Below are positions 1-7,798 of a stretch of DNA of 24,773 nt, one piece after another. A program made the position numbers and the translations under genes. Positions within the stretch are counted from its first letter, which is position 1. Each line of letters starts with the position of its first letter. The DNA is taken from positions 1-24,773 of the IMG/VR virus record IMGVR_UViG_3300004369_000654; one strand, given 5' to 3'. This stretch comes from a virus. The notes under the pieces are model-generated. The model was given only the letters and a program-made list of their open reading frames with translations, was not told the origin of the DNA and searched no databases.

Positions 1-56
1 TATAATTATAAACTATTAATATTAAAATATTATGACTTTACGGTCTCGGAGAAAAA

Positions 57-2042
57 ATGAACAAATTCGATAAAAACTTTCATCTAAATATGTCTCCTTT
101 ATATGCTGTATTTGTTTTCATGCTGTTTATGTTATGGGCAAGTGAAGTAAAAGGTGATGAAATAGAAGAAATTGTTGTAACTGCTCAACAAGAACGAGTG
201 GTCAAGGCAGACCCAATTACTAGCAGTAGTTTGATGAGTGCTATTATGCCAGTCTTTACCTGGAATGCAGGTGGCTATGGTGGCTTTGTAGGATACAATG
301 AGCGAGGTGCTCAAACATCACATACATCAGTTTATGTAAATGGTATTCCAGCAAATGATCCTGGAGCAAGTTGGTATGATTTTGGACATGACTTTGCTAG
401 TGGTCAAACAGTAAAAGTTATTTCAGGTGCTAATGGTGTTTTATACAGCTCAGGTAGTATGGCTGGAACAGTACTAATACAAGATACTATTGAAAGAGGC
501 ATAACACTAAGGATGGAAGATGAGATTAAGTTTGCTCGTGTGGCTCCTATAGATCAGTTAGAGTTCAGTATGGTTAATACTGGTATGGATAGTGTTCGTA
601 ATGACAATGACGAAGAAGACAATTACGAAAACAAAACAGCAAGGTTTAATGTAGATGCAGGTGACTTTACTATAGTAGGTAAGTTTACTGAATACAAATA
701 CGACTATGATAATTGTTTTGATTATAACTGGGGTCAAAGTAACGACTGCTTACAAGACGGCCAAAGGTATAATGTTGCTATTAGAAATGATTACATCACA
801 ATAGGCAGAAACTATAATACAGCAGAATACTTTACTGAATTAGATCCTACATACACAAACGAAAGTTATAGAGATTATTTTAGAATTGGTAATCAAGTAG
901 AACTTAGTAATAGTTTGAATGTTGCATTTGGTATAGATGTAGAAAAACAATATTATAATACCAGTAGTTGGCAAAATGTTGAAGGCACAGAACTTGTTGA
1001 AGGTTACAATATAATACCAGGTTCCTATACAGATGACAATTTAAGTTATAATGATGGTACTTTGTTGCCTTTATGGGACGGCTTCTTAAAACCAGATTTA
1101 AATAATCCTTTTGAAGTACTTGATGGAAATGGTATTTACACCTTAACACAAACTGATCTAAAGTACTCAGATGAAAATGGTGGTATATATTTTCAAGCCA
1201 ATGCTAACTTTATTTTAAATTATAACTTTGGTATTAGATTAGGCAATGATGATCAGAATGCTCTTAGACTGGGTATAGAAAAAGGAGACTTCTTTTTTAA
1301 CATTGGTAACAGTTTTAGAAAAGCAAACTTATATGAAAAGTTTGGTGATGGAGTTGTACAAGGCAATGAGGAACTAGAGCCTGAAAAAGGTGTAGGTGTT
1401 GAATTAGGATATGGTGTATTAAGTGTATTCATGTATGATTTTGAAGAAGCAATAGAATATGTTCCAGGATATTATACAGATGTTATTACAACAACATTGG
1501 AACTTAATGATGATTTATCTGTAAATAAAGACGGCACATATGGTGGTTGTGTATTAGATCCTAATTATACAGCATCAGATGGTATGCCATTAGGGTGTGT
1601 TTATACATTAGTAGAAGACAATAATCCAGTTTATACTATGCCTACTTATGCTAACACAGGAGAATACACCACAGCAGGTATGAGATATGCAAATAACTTT
1701 GGTCCTTTTTTTGTAATGCTAAAATATACAGATACAGATCAAACCAGAGTACCAAAATATGCAGGTGTTTTACAATACAACCAAGACTTCTTTAATGTGA
1801 ATTTTAGATTAAAATATGCATTTAATTTGGATAGAAAACCTGGACCATATGATGTATTGGAAGAAGGACAGGAGTATTTGGAAGATTTAAATAAGTTAAA
1901 TTTGTATGTGACCAAAGAGTTTGCAAATGGTTTAACAGTTTCCTTTAAAGCAGAAAACATAACAGACGAAGTAGTAGAGGTTGTTCCTTTTTATAATACA
2001 CAAGGTGCAGAATATTACTTGACATTAGGGTATAAGTGGTAG
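57..2042 (+). CDS. TonB-dependent outer-membrane receptor
   Basis: A 661-residue protein with the layout of TonB-dependent transporters, which move iron complexes, vitamins or sugars across the Gram-negative outer membrane using energy from TonB-ExbBD. A signal peptide is visible (hydrophobic core about residues 14-28). It is followed by a TonB box-like EEIVVTA at 37-43, a short plug domain (about 45-145, with VYVNGIP and ISGANGVLYSSGS matching the family's DG(V/I)P and GP-x-x-LYGS segments), and a barrel rich in alternating aromatic strands. The chain ends in GYKW; a terminal aromatic is the usual beta-barrel assembly signal. The length is at the short end of the family. GGAG at 48-51 sits five bases before the ATG, so the start is firm. 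The stop is only 11 bases before uvsW, which places it in the viral genome. The substrate cannot be read from sequence. Nothing suggests decay: the frame is intact and codon use resembles its neighbours. Confidence 0.88.
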   Translation: MNKFDKNFHLNMSPLYAVFVFMLFMLWASEVKGDEIEEIVVTAQQERVVKADPITSSSLMSAIMPVFTWNAGGYGGFVGYNERGAQTSHTSVYVNGIPANDPGASWYDFGHDFASGQTVKVISGANGVLYSSGSMAGTVLIQDTIERGITLRMEDEIKFARVAPIDQLEFSMVNTGMDSVRNDNDEEDNYENKTARFNVDAGDFTIVGKFTEYKYDYDNCFDYNWGQSNDCLQDGQRYNVAIRNDYITIGRNYNTAEYFTELDPTYTNESYRDYFRIGNQVELSNSLNVAFGIDVEKQYYNTSSWQNVEGTELVEGYNIIPGSYTDDNLSYNDGTLLPLWDGFLKPDLNNPFEVLDGNGIYTLTQTDLKYSDENGGIYFQANANFILNYNFGIRLGNDDQNALRLGIEKGDFFFNIGNSFRKANLYEKFGDGVVQGNEELEPEKGVGVELGYGVLSVFMYDFEEAIEYVPGYYTDVITTTLELNDDLSVNKDGTYGGCVLDPNYTASDGMPLGCVYTLVEDNNPVYTMPTYANTGEYTTAGMRYANNFGPFFVMLKYTDTDQTRVPKYAGVLQYNQDFFNVNFRLKYAFNLDRKPGPYDVLEEGQEYLEDLNKLNLYVTKEFANGLTVSFKAENITDEVVEVVPFYNTQGAEYYLTLGYKW

Positions 2043-2048
2043 TATAAT
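2019..2048 (+). promoter_or_regulatory. sigma70 promoter for uvsW (TTGACA-18-TATAAT)
   Basis: TTGACA at 2019-2024 and TATAAT at 2043-2048 are separated by 18 bases: a 12/12 match to the host vegetative consensus. It lies inside the last codons of the receptor gene and the short gap after it. The expected transcription start (about 2054-2055) falls on the ATG of uvsW. Confidence 0.75.
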
Positions 2049-2053
2049 AGATT

Positions 2054-3511
2054 ATGGGTAAATGTGTTTTAGAAATCAGAGATGAAGTGAATGTTCGCTT
2101 TAAAGGTCTTGATGTAAAAGCAAGACGTAAGATTTCTGACGCCTGTAAATATTTTTTACCACATGCTTATCATATGCCGGCATACAAGTTAGGCAGATGG
2201 GACGGTTGTGTAAGGTACTGCGATATTGGAGGCAGGACATATTTCCATTTGTTGGATAAACTGGTTCCAATAATTACAGACGAAGGTTATGAAATTGAGA
2301 TACAGGATCACAGAAAGGCATGGGAATTTAATTTTGAGCCTGTAACACAAACAAGTTATGATAGTGTAAAATGGCCTAAAAAACATCCAGCAGAAGGTGA
2401 GCCAATTATATTGAGGGACTATCAGGTTGATATAATCAACAAGTTTTTAGAAAACACACAATGCTTACAAGAAATTGCCACAGGTGCAGGTAAAACACTT
2501 ATAACTGCCGTACTAAGTCATAAATGTGAGGAGTATGGCAGGACAATAGTTATAGTACCAAATAAGGATTTAGTGGTACAAACAGAAAAAGATTACAAAA
2601 ACTTAGGCCTTGATGTGGGTGTATTGTATGGAGACAGAAAGGAATATGATAAAACTCATACTATTTGTACATGGCAAAGTTTAAGTATATTAGAAAAGAA
2701 AAGTAAAAACTATGAAGCAGACTTTCCTATAGATGAATTTTTAGATGGAGTTGCCTGTGTAATGGTGGATGAAGTGCATAAAGCAAAAGCAGATGTACTT
2801 AGAAATTTACTTAGTGGTGTATTTGCTAATGTCCCTATCAGATGGGGGCTAACAGGAACTATCCCTAAGGAAGAATATGATGCAGTAGGTTGTACTTGTA
2901 GTTTAGGGCCTGTTGTAGGAAAAATGAGTAGTAAAGAGTTACAGGACATGGGTGTTCTTGCAGACTTAGATATAAGTATTTTGCAATTACAAGATGGAAT
3001 GATACAATTCGGAAACTATGCTCAAGAGTTGAAATGGCTTGTTACTGATGAAAAAAGGCTAAAAGAACTATCTGAAATTATTAAAGGTGTTGCTGTGAAT
3101 GGTAACACATTGGTACTTATAGATAGATTAGCAACAGGAACAAGACTAGAAGAATTAAATCCAGATTGGGTGTTTGTTTCAGGTTCAATGAAACAAGCAG
3201 ACAGACAGGAAAATTATGATGATGTTTCTGAAATGGATAATAAAGTAATAGTTGCAACTTATGGTGTTGCGGCTGTTGGAATCAATATACCAAGAATATT
3301 TAACTTAGTTATGTTGGAACCTGGTAAAAGTTTTGTAAGAGTTATACAAAGTATAGGCAGAGGTATTAGAAAAGCCTCTGACAAAGACTATTTAAATGTA
3401 TTAGATGTTACAAGTAATTTAAAGTATAGTAAAAGACATTTAACAAAACGCAAACAGTTTTACAAAGAACAAGGTTTTAGATTTCAGGTAGTAAAAATTG
3501 ATTACAAATAA
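2054..3511 (+). CDS. uvsW: UvsW-like superfamily 2 DNA helicase
   Basis: A 485-residue homologue of T4 UvsW (503 residues), an SF2 helicase that unwinds R-loops and branched DNA and drives fork regression during recombination-dependent replication. The N-terminal domain has the GRWDG segment (47-51), matching the GNWDG of T4 UvsW. Helicase motifs follow in order: RDYQ (121-124), Walker A ATGAGKT (142-148), DEVH box (239-242), GLTGT motif III (265-269), and IQSIGRGIRK motif VI (431-440). All catalytic motifs look intact. There is no Shine-Dalgarno sequence before the ATG; the -10 element ends five bases upstream, so the message may be leaderless. In T4 uvsW is expressed late, so a strong sigma70 promoter here would be a change of timing. 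Confidence 0.93.
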   Translation: MGKCVLEIRDEVNVRFKGLDVKARRKISDACKYFLPHAYHMPAYKLGRWDGCVRYCDIGGRTYFHLLDKLVPIITDEGYEIEIQDHRKAWEFNFEPVTQTSYDSVKWPKKHPAEGEPIILRDYQVDIINKFLENTQCLQEIATGAGKTLITAVLSHKCEEYGRTIVIVPNKDLVVQTEKDYKNLGLDVGVLYGDRKEYDKTHTICTWQSLSILEKKSKNYEADFPIDEFLDGVACVMVDEVHKAKADVLRNLLSGVFANVPIRWGLTGTIPKEEYDAVGCTCSLGPVVGKMSSKELQDMGVLADLDISILQLQDGMIQFGNYAQELKWLVTDEKRLKELSEIIKGVAVNGNTLVLIDRLATGTRLEELNPDWVFVSGSMKQADRQENYDDVSEMDNKVIVATYGVAAVGINIPRIFNLVMLEPGKSFVRVIQSIGRGIRKASDKDYLNVLDVTSNLKYSKRHLTKRKQFYKEQGFRFQVVKIDYK

Positions 3512-3522
3512 AAGGAAAAAAT

Positions 3523-4020
3523 ATGAAAATACTGACTGTTGAAAATGACACATATGATATAGATTGCGTACCTGACGAAATAGATGATATTAGATATTGC
3601 GTATTAGATGGTGGTGATCCTGAATATGTAGATTTTTATTTTTTACCTTTAATATTTCTAGAAAGTTTTCATGCTCCAGCAATTTGCCTACAAATTGGAG
3701 AATATAATATTCAGATGCCAATGGATTGGAGTATATTATTATGTGATGAAGACTTAGACGGTATTGAGGTATTACCACTCGCAAGTTTAAATAATAGAGG
3801 TTTTAGGGTACTTGTGATGAATCCATTAACAACTAGGATTCCACAAAGTGAAGAAATTGGTATAACTAATGTCTATCAAGACGTTAAATGGTATGTACCA
3901 AAACTTAAAAATGGTCATATGTTGGCTGTACCATTAGAAGATGGTCCTAACCCAAAGTGTGCATATTTTGTTAAAGAAGCAAATAAAGTTAAAAATATCC
4001 AGATAGCAGATCTTGTATGA
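3523..4020 (+). CDS. Unrecognised 165-residue protein
   Basis: An acidic soluble protein that I cannot assign. The start is supported by an AAGGA-type ribosome site 11-12 bases after the uvsW stop. The centre has a hydrophobic strand-rich segment (YFLPLIFLESFHAPAICLQI, about 39-58), then MPMDWSILLCDEDLDGIEVLPL (about 69-90), and a C-terminal VKWYVPKLKNGHMLAVPL segment. This suggests a compact beta-rich fold. It has no signal peptide or obvious catalytic motif. Its last bases (ATGA) overlap the start of the next small gene. Position in the replication/nucleotide block suggests an early or middle role, but no function can be given. Confidence 0.75.
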   Translation: MKILTVENDTYDIDCVPDEIDDIRYCVLDGGDPEYVDFYFLPLIFLESFHAPAICLQIGEYNIQMPMDWSILLCDEDLDGIEVLPLASLNNRGFRVLVMNPLTTRIPQSEEIGITNVYQDVKWYVPKLKNGHMLAVPLEDGPNPKCAYFVKEANKVKNIQIADLV

Positions 4021-4112
4021 TAGAAGTTTTGTTTTGGAGTTTAATAATAATTACATGGGCGTCAGTAGGCTTACATGTAATAAAAGAATATGTGAGAAAT
4101 CACTTAGAATAG
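4017..4112 (+). CDS. 31-residue single-pass membrane micro-protein
   Basis: A short ORF starting at the ATGA overlap with the preceding gene and ending in TAG; an AGGAG directly behind the stop serves the next gene. The product has one hydrophobic segment (about residues 4-22: VLFWSLIIITWASVGLHVI) and a charged tail (KEYVRNHLE). The 4-base overlap, the typical junction in this block, and the exact fit between two genes argue that it is translated. Small phage membrane peptides of this kind often act on the host envelope or host enzymes, but there is no sequence clue to a target. Confidence 0.5.
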   Translation: MIEVLFWSLIIITWASVGLHVIKEYVRNHLE

Positions 4113-4121
4113 GAGAATGAA

Positions 4122-4532
4122 ATGATAGAATCAACTATAAAAAAACCTAGTCTATTTAGAAGAACTGTAATGGGTCTTGTAAGTGGCTGGAGACGTATAA
4201 TGGATGTGCGATACAATCCATTAAGTGTAATTAAAGATCCAAGTTTGCAGACATATTTTATGTTAGTACTGTTTACTGTATGGAGTGTGTTCTTTGGCTT
4301 CTTAGCCGCAAACTACTTAGGATTTTTTAATTATAATACTGTAATCAGTATTGTAATACATATTTCTATTTTACTACCATTAGCATTTACTAATGCAATC
4401 TTTGTTGATGCAGAACGTGATGGGCATAAATGGTTGAAAGAATGGAAAGAAGAGCAGAATAGATATACTATTGTTACCAATAGATTAAAGAAGAAAAACT
4501 TAGTAATTTGGAATCCAAATAAGGAGGCATAA
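4122..4532 (+). CDS. Two-helix membrane protein, function unknown
   Basis: A 136-residue protein with a basic N-terminus (SLFRRTVMGLVSGWRRIMDVRY) and two clear membrane segments (about 45-67 and 73-95). It ends in a soluble, highly charged tail (DAERDGHKWLKEWKEEQNRY and on). The basic flank before helix 1 and charged tail after helix 2 suggest both ends face the cytoplasm. AGGAG at 4111-4115 precedes the ATG. It directly follows the one-helix micro-protein, and the two could form a membrane pair; that is inference. It has no holin-like context (no endolysin nearby). Confidence 0.7.
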   Translation: MIESTIKKPSLFRRTVMGLVSGWRRIMDVRYNPLSVIKDPSLQTYFMLVLFTVWSVFFGFLAANYLGFFNYNTVISIVIHISILLPLAFTNAIFVDAERDGHKWLKEWKEEQNRYTIVTNRLKKKNLVIWNPNKEA

Positions 4533-5311
4533 TGTCAAAAAGAAAATTTAGAATAGAAGGCGGCAGATATGGAGGAGAACTTGTTTTAGGTTCAGTAAAT
4601 CCAGCATTTGCCAGTTATTACGCAGAACTAGACGATACTAGTGAATTAATTGATGCTGTATTAGAAGCAGATCAAATGGGATATGCAGAAGAGGAGGAAC
4701 CAGAAGATGCATTATTAGACCCAGATACTCCTCCTGGTCCTGCCGCAGATGCAGATGACTACTTTAACATGTGGGAGAATGATGAGTTTGAACACATTAA
4801 TAGTGCCTATGCTGATGGTGGATTCACAGTATATGAAGTTCCAGCAGATGGATCAAATGATTGGGACTATGATAAAGAAGTATATGAAGGTGAAGCAATT
4901 CATGTATATGGAAGAGAAGGCGGATACTTTAGTACTGATGACGAACCAGAAGTAATTAACGAAGAAGATGAAGACGGTAACAAATATGTACCTGTATTGA
5001 TGTTCCACAGTTGTGAGAAAGGTTCTTTTGGTGCTTGGTTTGTGGAAACAGATGAAGATTTTGATGAGTTTAAACTTGGAATGGGTGTTGTAGAAACAAA
5101 TTTAGGCGAATTTGTTGATGCTGTATTTTATGATAAAGTAGAATTAGATTGCAACTATGATTATAATGACACAACCGGTAAAAGTTATGATGCACAGGTA
5201 GGCTGGTTAAATACTAAGTGGCATGATAGTCAGGAAAACATACATGAAAACCTGGATGAATATCTTGCTGAATTTGAAGAAAACGCAGAATGGGAAAGGG
5301 AAAATAGATGA
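4532..5311 (+). CDS. Very acidic 259-residue protein, function unknown
   Basis: By hand count about 70 Asp/Glu against about 15 Lys/Arg, giving a strongly negative protein. The N-terminal 20 residues are basic (SKRKFRIEGGRYGGE); the acidity is spread along the rest, densest at about 51-95 and 138-180. A middle segment, about 149-165 (KYVPVLMFHSCEKGSFGAWF), is ordinary folded sequence. A strong ribosome site (AAGGAGG, 4521-4527) suggests high expression. No family is recognised. Acidic phage proteins sometimes mimic DNA to block host nucleases or polymerases; here that is only a possibility. It overlaps the neighbours by TAATG upstream and ATGA downstream, so translation is probably coupled. 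Confidence 0.78.
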   Translation: MSKRKFRIEGGRYGGELVLGSVNPAFASYYAELDDTSELIDAVLEADQMGYAEEEEPEDALLDPDTPPGPAADADDYFNMWENDEFEHINSAYADGGFTVYEVPADGSNDWDYDKEVYEGEAIHVYGREGGYFSTDDEPEVINEEDEDGNKYVPVLMFHSCEKGSFGAWFVETDEDFDEFKLGMGVVETNLGEFVDAVFYDKVELDCNYDYNDTTGKSYDAQVGWLNTKWHDSQENIHENLDEYLAEFEENAEWERENR

Positions 5312-6108
5312 AACGAATCTTAATTTTTGGCTTACCAGGTGCTGGTAAATCCACTCTTGCAGAAAAACTGGTTGAAGTTTTAGGAAACGCAGACTGGTAT
5401 AACGCAGACAAAATACGTGAAACATTTAATGATTGGGACTTCTCACCTGAGGGCAGAGAACGTCAATCATTGCGTATGAGAGATTATGTACGCAAAAGTG
5501 TTGCCAAAGGTAGATATGGCGTAGCAGACTTTGTTTGTCCTACAAATGAACTTCGTGAAAAGAATGTTCCAGAATATGTAATCTGGATGGATACTATTGA
5601 AGAAGGCAGGTTTGAAGACACAAATAAAATGTTTGAGCAACCTGATGGCAGTACTTTTATAAATGCTAGAATTACTGCTGATAAATGGTGGTCAGAAGAA
5701 TTACTTGAGGAATGGGCAAGGCTACTTGCAGTTGATATTAAAGATCATGAATTCCAACCAAAGCAACCAACTACACAAATGTTAGGAAGATTTCAGCCTT
5801 GGCACGAAGGACATCAAAAATTATTCGAAAGAGCACTTGATAAACACGGGCAGGTAGCAATACTTGTACGTGATATGCCATTAACAGATGACAATCCCTG
5901 GCAAGTAGATAAGATATGTGAAAACATTGAAATAGCATTGGCCGAACATGCTGGTAAATTTAGATGTTATCCTGTGCCTAATATTATGAATATTACTTAT
6001 GGCAGAGGTGTAGGTTATAAGATTGAAGAGGAAGTTCTTGATGAGGAAACGCAAAAAATTAGTGCAACTAAAATTAGAGAACAGATGAGAAAGGATGGCA
6101 AACTATAA
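5308..6108 (+). CDS. Bifunctional P-loop kinase / nucleotidyltransferase
   Basis: A 266-residue fusion. The N-terminal half is a small-molecule P-loop kinase: GLPGAGKST at 8-16, then WYNADKIRETFND and a region similar in arrangement to adenylylsulfate (APS) kinases. The C-terminal half is a HIGH-type nucleotidyltransferase: GRFQPWHEGH at 160-169 carries the H-x-G-H ATP-binding motif, and ISATKIR at 251-257 is the ISSTxxR-like motif. NMN adenylyltransferases and cytidylyltransferases share this fold. The two activities would suit successive phosphorylation and nucleotidyl transfer, for example in NAD or a modified nucleotide pathway, but the substrate is not readable. It overlaps the next gene by 14 bases. 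Confidence 0.85.
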   Translation: MKRILIFGLPGAGKSTLAEKLVEVLGNADWYNADKIRETFNDWDFSPEGRERQSLRMRDYVRKSVAKGRYGVADFVCPTNELREKNVPEYVIWMDTIEEGRFEDTNKMFEQPDGSTFINARITADKWWSEELLEEWARLLAVDIKDHEFQPKQPTTQMLGRFQPWHEGHQKLFERALDKHGQVAILVRDMPLTDDNPWQVDKICENIEIALAEHAGKFRCYPVPNIMNITYGRGVGYKIEEEVLDEETQKISATKIREQMRKDGKL

Positions 6109-6457
6109 AGTCTATGAAATAAAATTCAAAGATGGCATGGTTTATTACGGTTACACAGCAAAACCTTTTGAAATGAGAATGGCTGAGCATATAAATAGTA
6201 GCCAAAAAGGCAAGAACAAACTATATAAAAAAATGCGAAATGCAGAATACGATTGTGATTGTAGAGTCGTTAATCAATTCCCCACAATGGAAGAAGCATT
6301 GGATTGGGAAAAGAAATTAATTAGTAAAACTCCACATAAATTAAAACTTAATTCAAGTTGGGGTGGTGAAAATGGAGAAAACAATTTTAGGCGGTGGAAA
6401 CAACAGGATATCATTAAAAAACATTTCAAAAGGAAAAAGACCAAATACAAAGTTTAG
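6095..6457 (+). CDS. GIY-YIG family nuclease
   Basis: A 120-residue protein with the GIY-YIG nuclease core. The two signature strands appear as KVYEI (5-9) and YYGYT (17-21). The conserved Arg is R28 in EMRMAEH, and the metal-binding Glu is probably E72 in DWEKKLI. The C-terminus is very basic (FRRWKQQDIIKKHFKRKK), suitable for DNA contact. The length fits a stand-alone GIY-YIG domain. It could be a free-standing homing endonuclease (T4 Seg-like) or a nuclease acting on host or repair DNA. It overlaps both neighbours, which argues for a resident gene rather than a recent homing insertion. Confidence 0.8.
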   Translation: MANYKVYEIKFKDGMVYYGYTAKPFEMRMAEHINSSQKGKNKLYKKMRNAEYDCDCRVVNQFPTMEEALDWEKKLISKTPHKLKLNSSWGGENGENNFRRWKQQDIIKKHFKRKKTKYKV

Positions 6458-6704
6458 TCATCCTGCTTATACGAGGTATCCCCATTTGAAAGAAAAAGGG
6501 CCAACAGATGCAGTTTATACAGATTGGAAAAGAGTTTTTGCTTGGAAGCCTGTAAAATGTTTAGACGGAGAGATAGTTTGGCTGAAATATGTATTTAAAA
6601 GAACAAGGACAGTAGAATGGACACCTCCACAATTTCCACCAAATGCTTTTAATAGAACAGAATATAGTACCTGGGAAGGTATTTTAAATATGAAAATGAG
6701 GTAA
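6372..6704 (+). CDS. Unrecognised 110-residue basic protein
   Basis: Starts inside the 3' end of the GIY-YIG gene (86-base overlap). ATG 6372 is preferred over an upstream GTG at 6363 because GGTGGTGA precedes the ATG. The N-terminal third is low-complexity and basic; the second half looks folded (VYTDWKRVFAWKPVKCLDGE and a Trp/Pro-rich segment WTPPQFPPNAFNRTEY). No family is recognised. Given the overlap, part of the N-terminus may not be meaningful and the true start could lie further in. The stop is followed at once by metK. Confidence 0.6.
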   Translation: MEKTILGGGNNRISLKNISKGKRPNTKFSHPAYTRYPHLKEKGPTDAVYTDWKRVFAWKPVKCLDGEIVWLKYVFKRTRTVEWTPPQFPPNAFNRTEYSTWEGILNMKMR

Positions 6705-6706
6705 TT

Positions 6707-7798
6707 ATGTATCAATTTACAAGTGAAAGTGTAAGTAAAGGGCACCCAGATAAAGTAGCAGATTTAATTTCAGATGCTGTAGCAAATTATATTATAGATA
6801 AAAATATTAATCACAGAGCGGCGGTAGAAACACTAGTAACAACAAATATGGTTACACTTGCTGGTGAATACAAGAGTGATAAGTTTGATAAAGTTTATAT
6901 TGATAAACTAGTTAGGGCAGTAGTTAGAGATATCGGTTATGAACAAGAAGGATTCCATTGGGAAAATTTAAAAATTTATAATGAATTACATGGACAATCA
7001 CCTGATATAGCATTGGGTACAGATGATTTTGGTGCAGGTGATCAAGGACTTATGTTTGGTTATGCATGTAATGAAACAGAAAATTATATGCCAAGTGCTA
7101 TTCACTACAGTCACAGAATACTTAGAAAACTGCAAAGCGAAAGAACAAATGGTATATTATGGTTAGGTCCAGACAGCAAAAGCCAAGTTACAATGAAATA
7201 TGAAAGCATTAACAAACCTTTAGAAATAGAAAAAATTGTTTGTAGTACCCAACATAGTGAAGACAGAGACATCAAAGTTGTAAGGCAAAATGTTGAAGAA
7301 ATTATCAGGGACGAACTTAAAGAAATAAATTTAAGTAATGTAGAATTTTTAATAAACCCAACAGGTAGATTTGTTATTGGCGGACCTGATGGAGACACAG
7401 GACTAACAGGCAGAAAAATTATTGTTGATACTTATGGCGGATATGCTCCACATGGTGGCGGCGCATTTAGTGGTAAAGATTGCACAAAGGTTGATAGAAG
7501 TGCGGCTTACATGGCCAGATACTTGGCAAAGAATATTGTGGCAAGTGGCAAAGCCCAAAATGCCACAGTCCAATTAAGTTATGCTATTGGTGTAAAAGAA
7601 CCAACCAGTTTATATGTTTATGCAGATGGACAAATAAGAAAAGAAATTGCAGATTGGTTTATAGATAATGTAGATCTTACTCCTAAAGGTATTATAGACA
7701 AGTTTAATTTATTTGAATTAGACTTAACTAGAACAACCAATTACGGTCATTTTGGTAGATTAGATTTACCATGGGAAAAGGTAGATATATGGAATTAA
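6707..7798 (+). CDS. metK: S-adenosylmethionine synthetase
   Basis: A 363-residue MetK, which makes SAM from methionine and ATP, releasing phosphate and pyrophosphate. Diagnostic motifs are present: GHPDK (12-16), GAGDQGLMFGYA (109-120), DTGLTGRKI (230-238) and the phosphate-binding GGGAFSGKD (250-258). It is about 20 residues shorter than the E. coli enzyme (384) but spans all three repeats, so it should be active. GAGGT lies just before the ATG. It overlaps apt, forming a metK-apt pair. Viral MetK would raise SAM for methyltransferases or polyamine synthesis; no methyltransferase is seen in this window. Confidence 0.96.
   Translation: MYQFTSESVSKGHPDKVADLISDAVANYIIDKNINHRAAVETLVTTNMVTLAGEYKSDKFDKVYIDKLVRAVVRDIGYEQEGFHWENLKIYNELHGQSPDIALGTDDFGAGDQGLMFGYACNETENYMPSAIHYSHRILRKLQSERTNGILWLGPDSKSQVTMKYESINKPLEIEKIVCSTQHSEDRDIKVVRQNVEEIIRDELKEINLSNVEFLINPTGRFVIGGPDGDTGLTGRKIIVDTYGGYAPHGGGAFSGKDCTKVDRSAAYMARYLAKNIVASGKAQNATVQLSYAIGVKEPTSLYVYADGQIRKEIADWFIDNVDLTPKGIIDKFNLFELDLTRTTNYGHFGRLDLPWEKVDIWN

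Noticed and set aside
1-10. TATAAT at the left edge as the -10 of a receptor promoter.
   Set aside because: The -35 region would be outside the window, and AT-rich sequence makes a lone TATAAT weak evidence.
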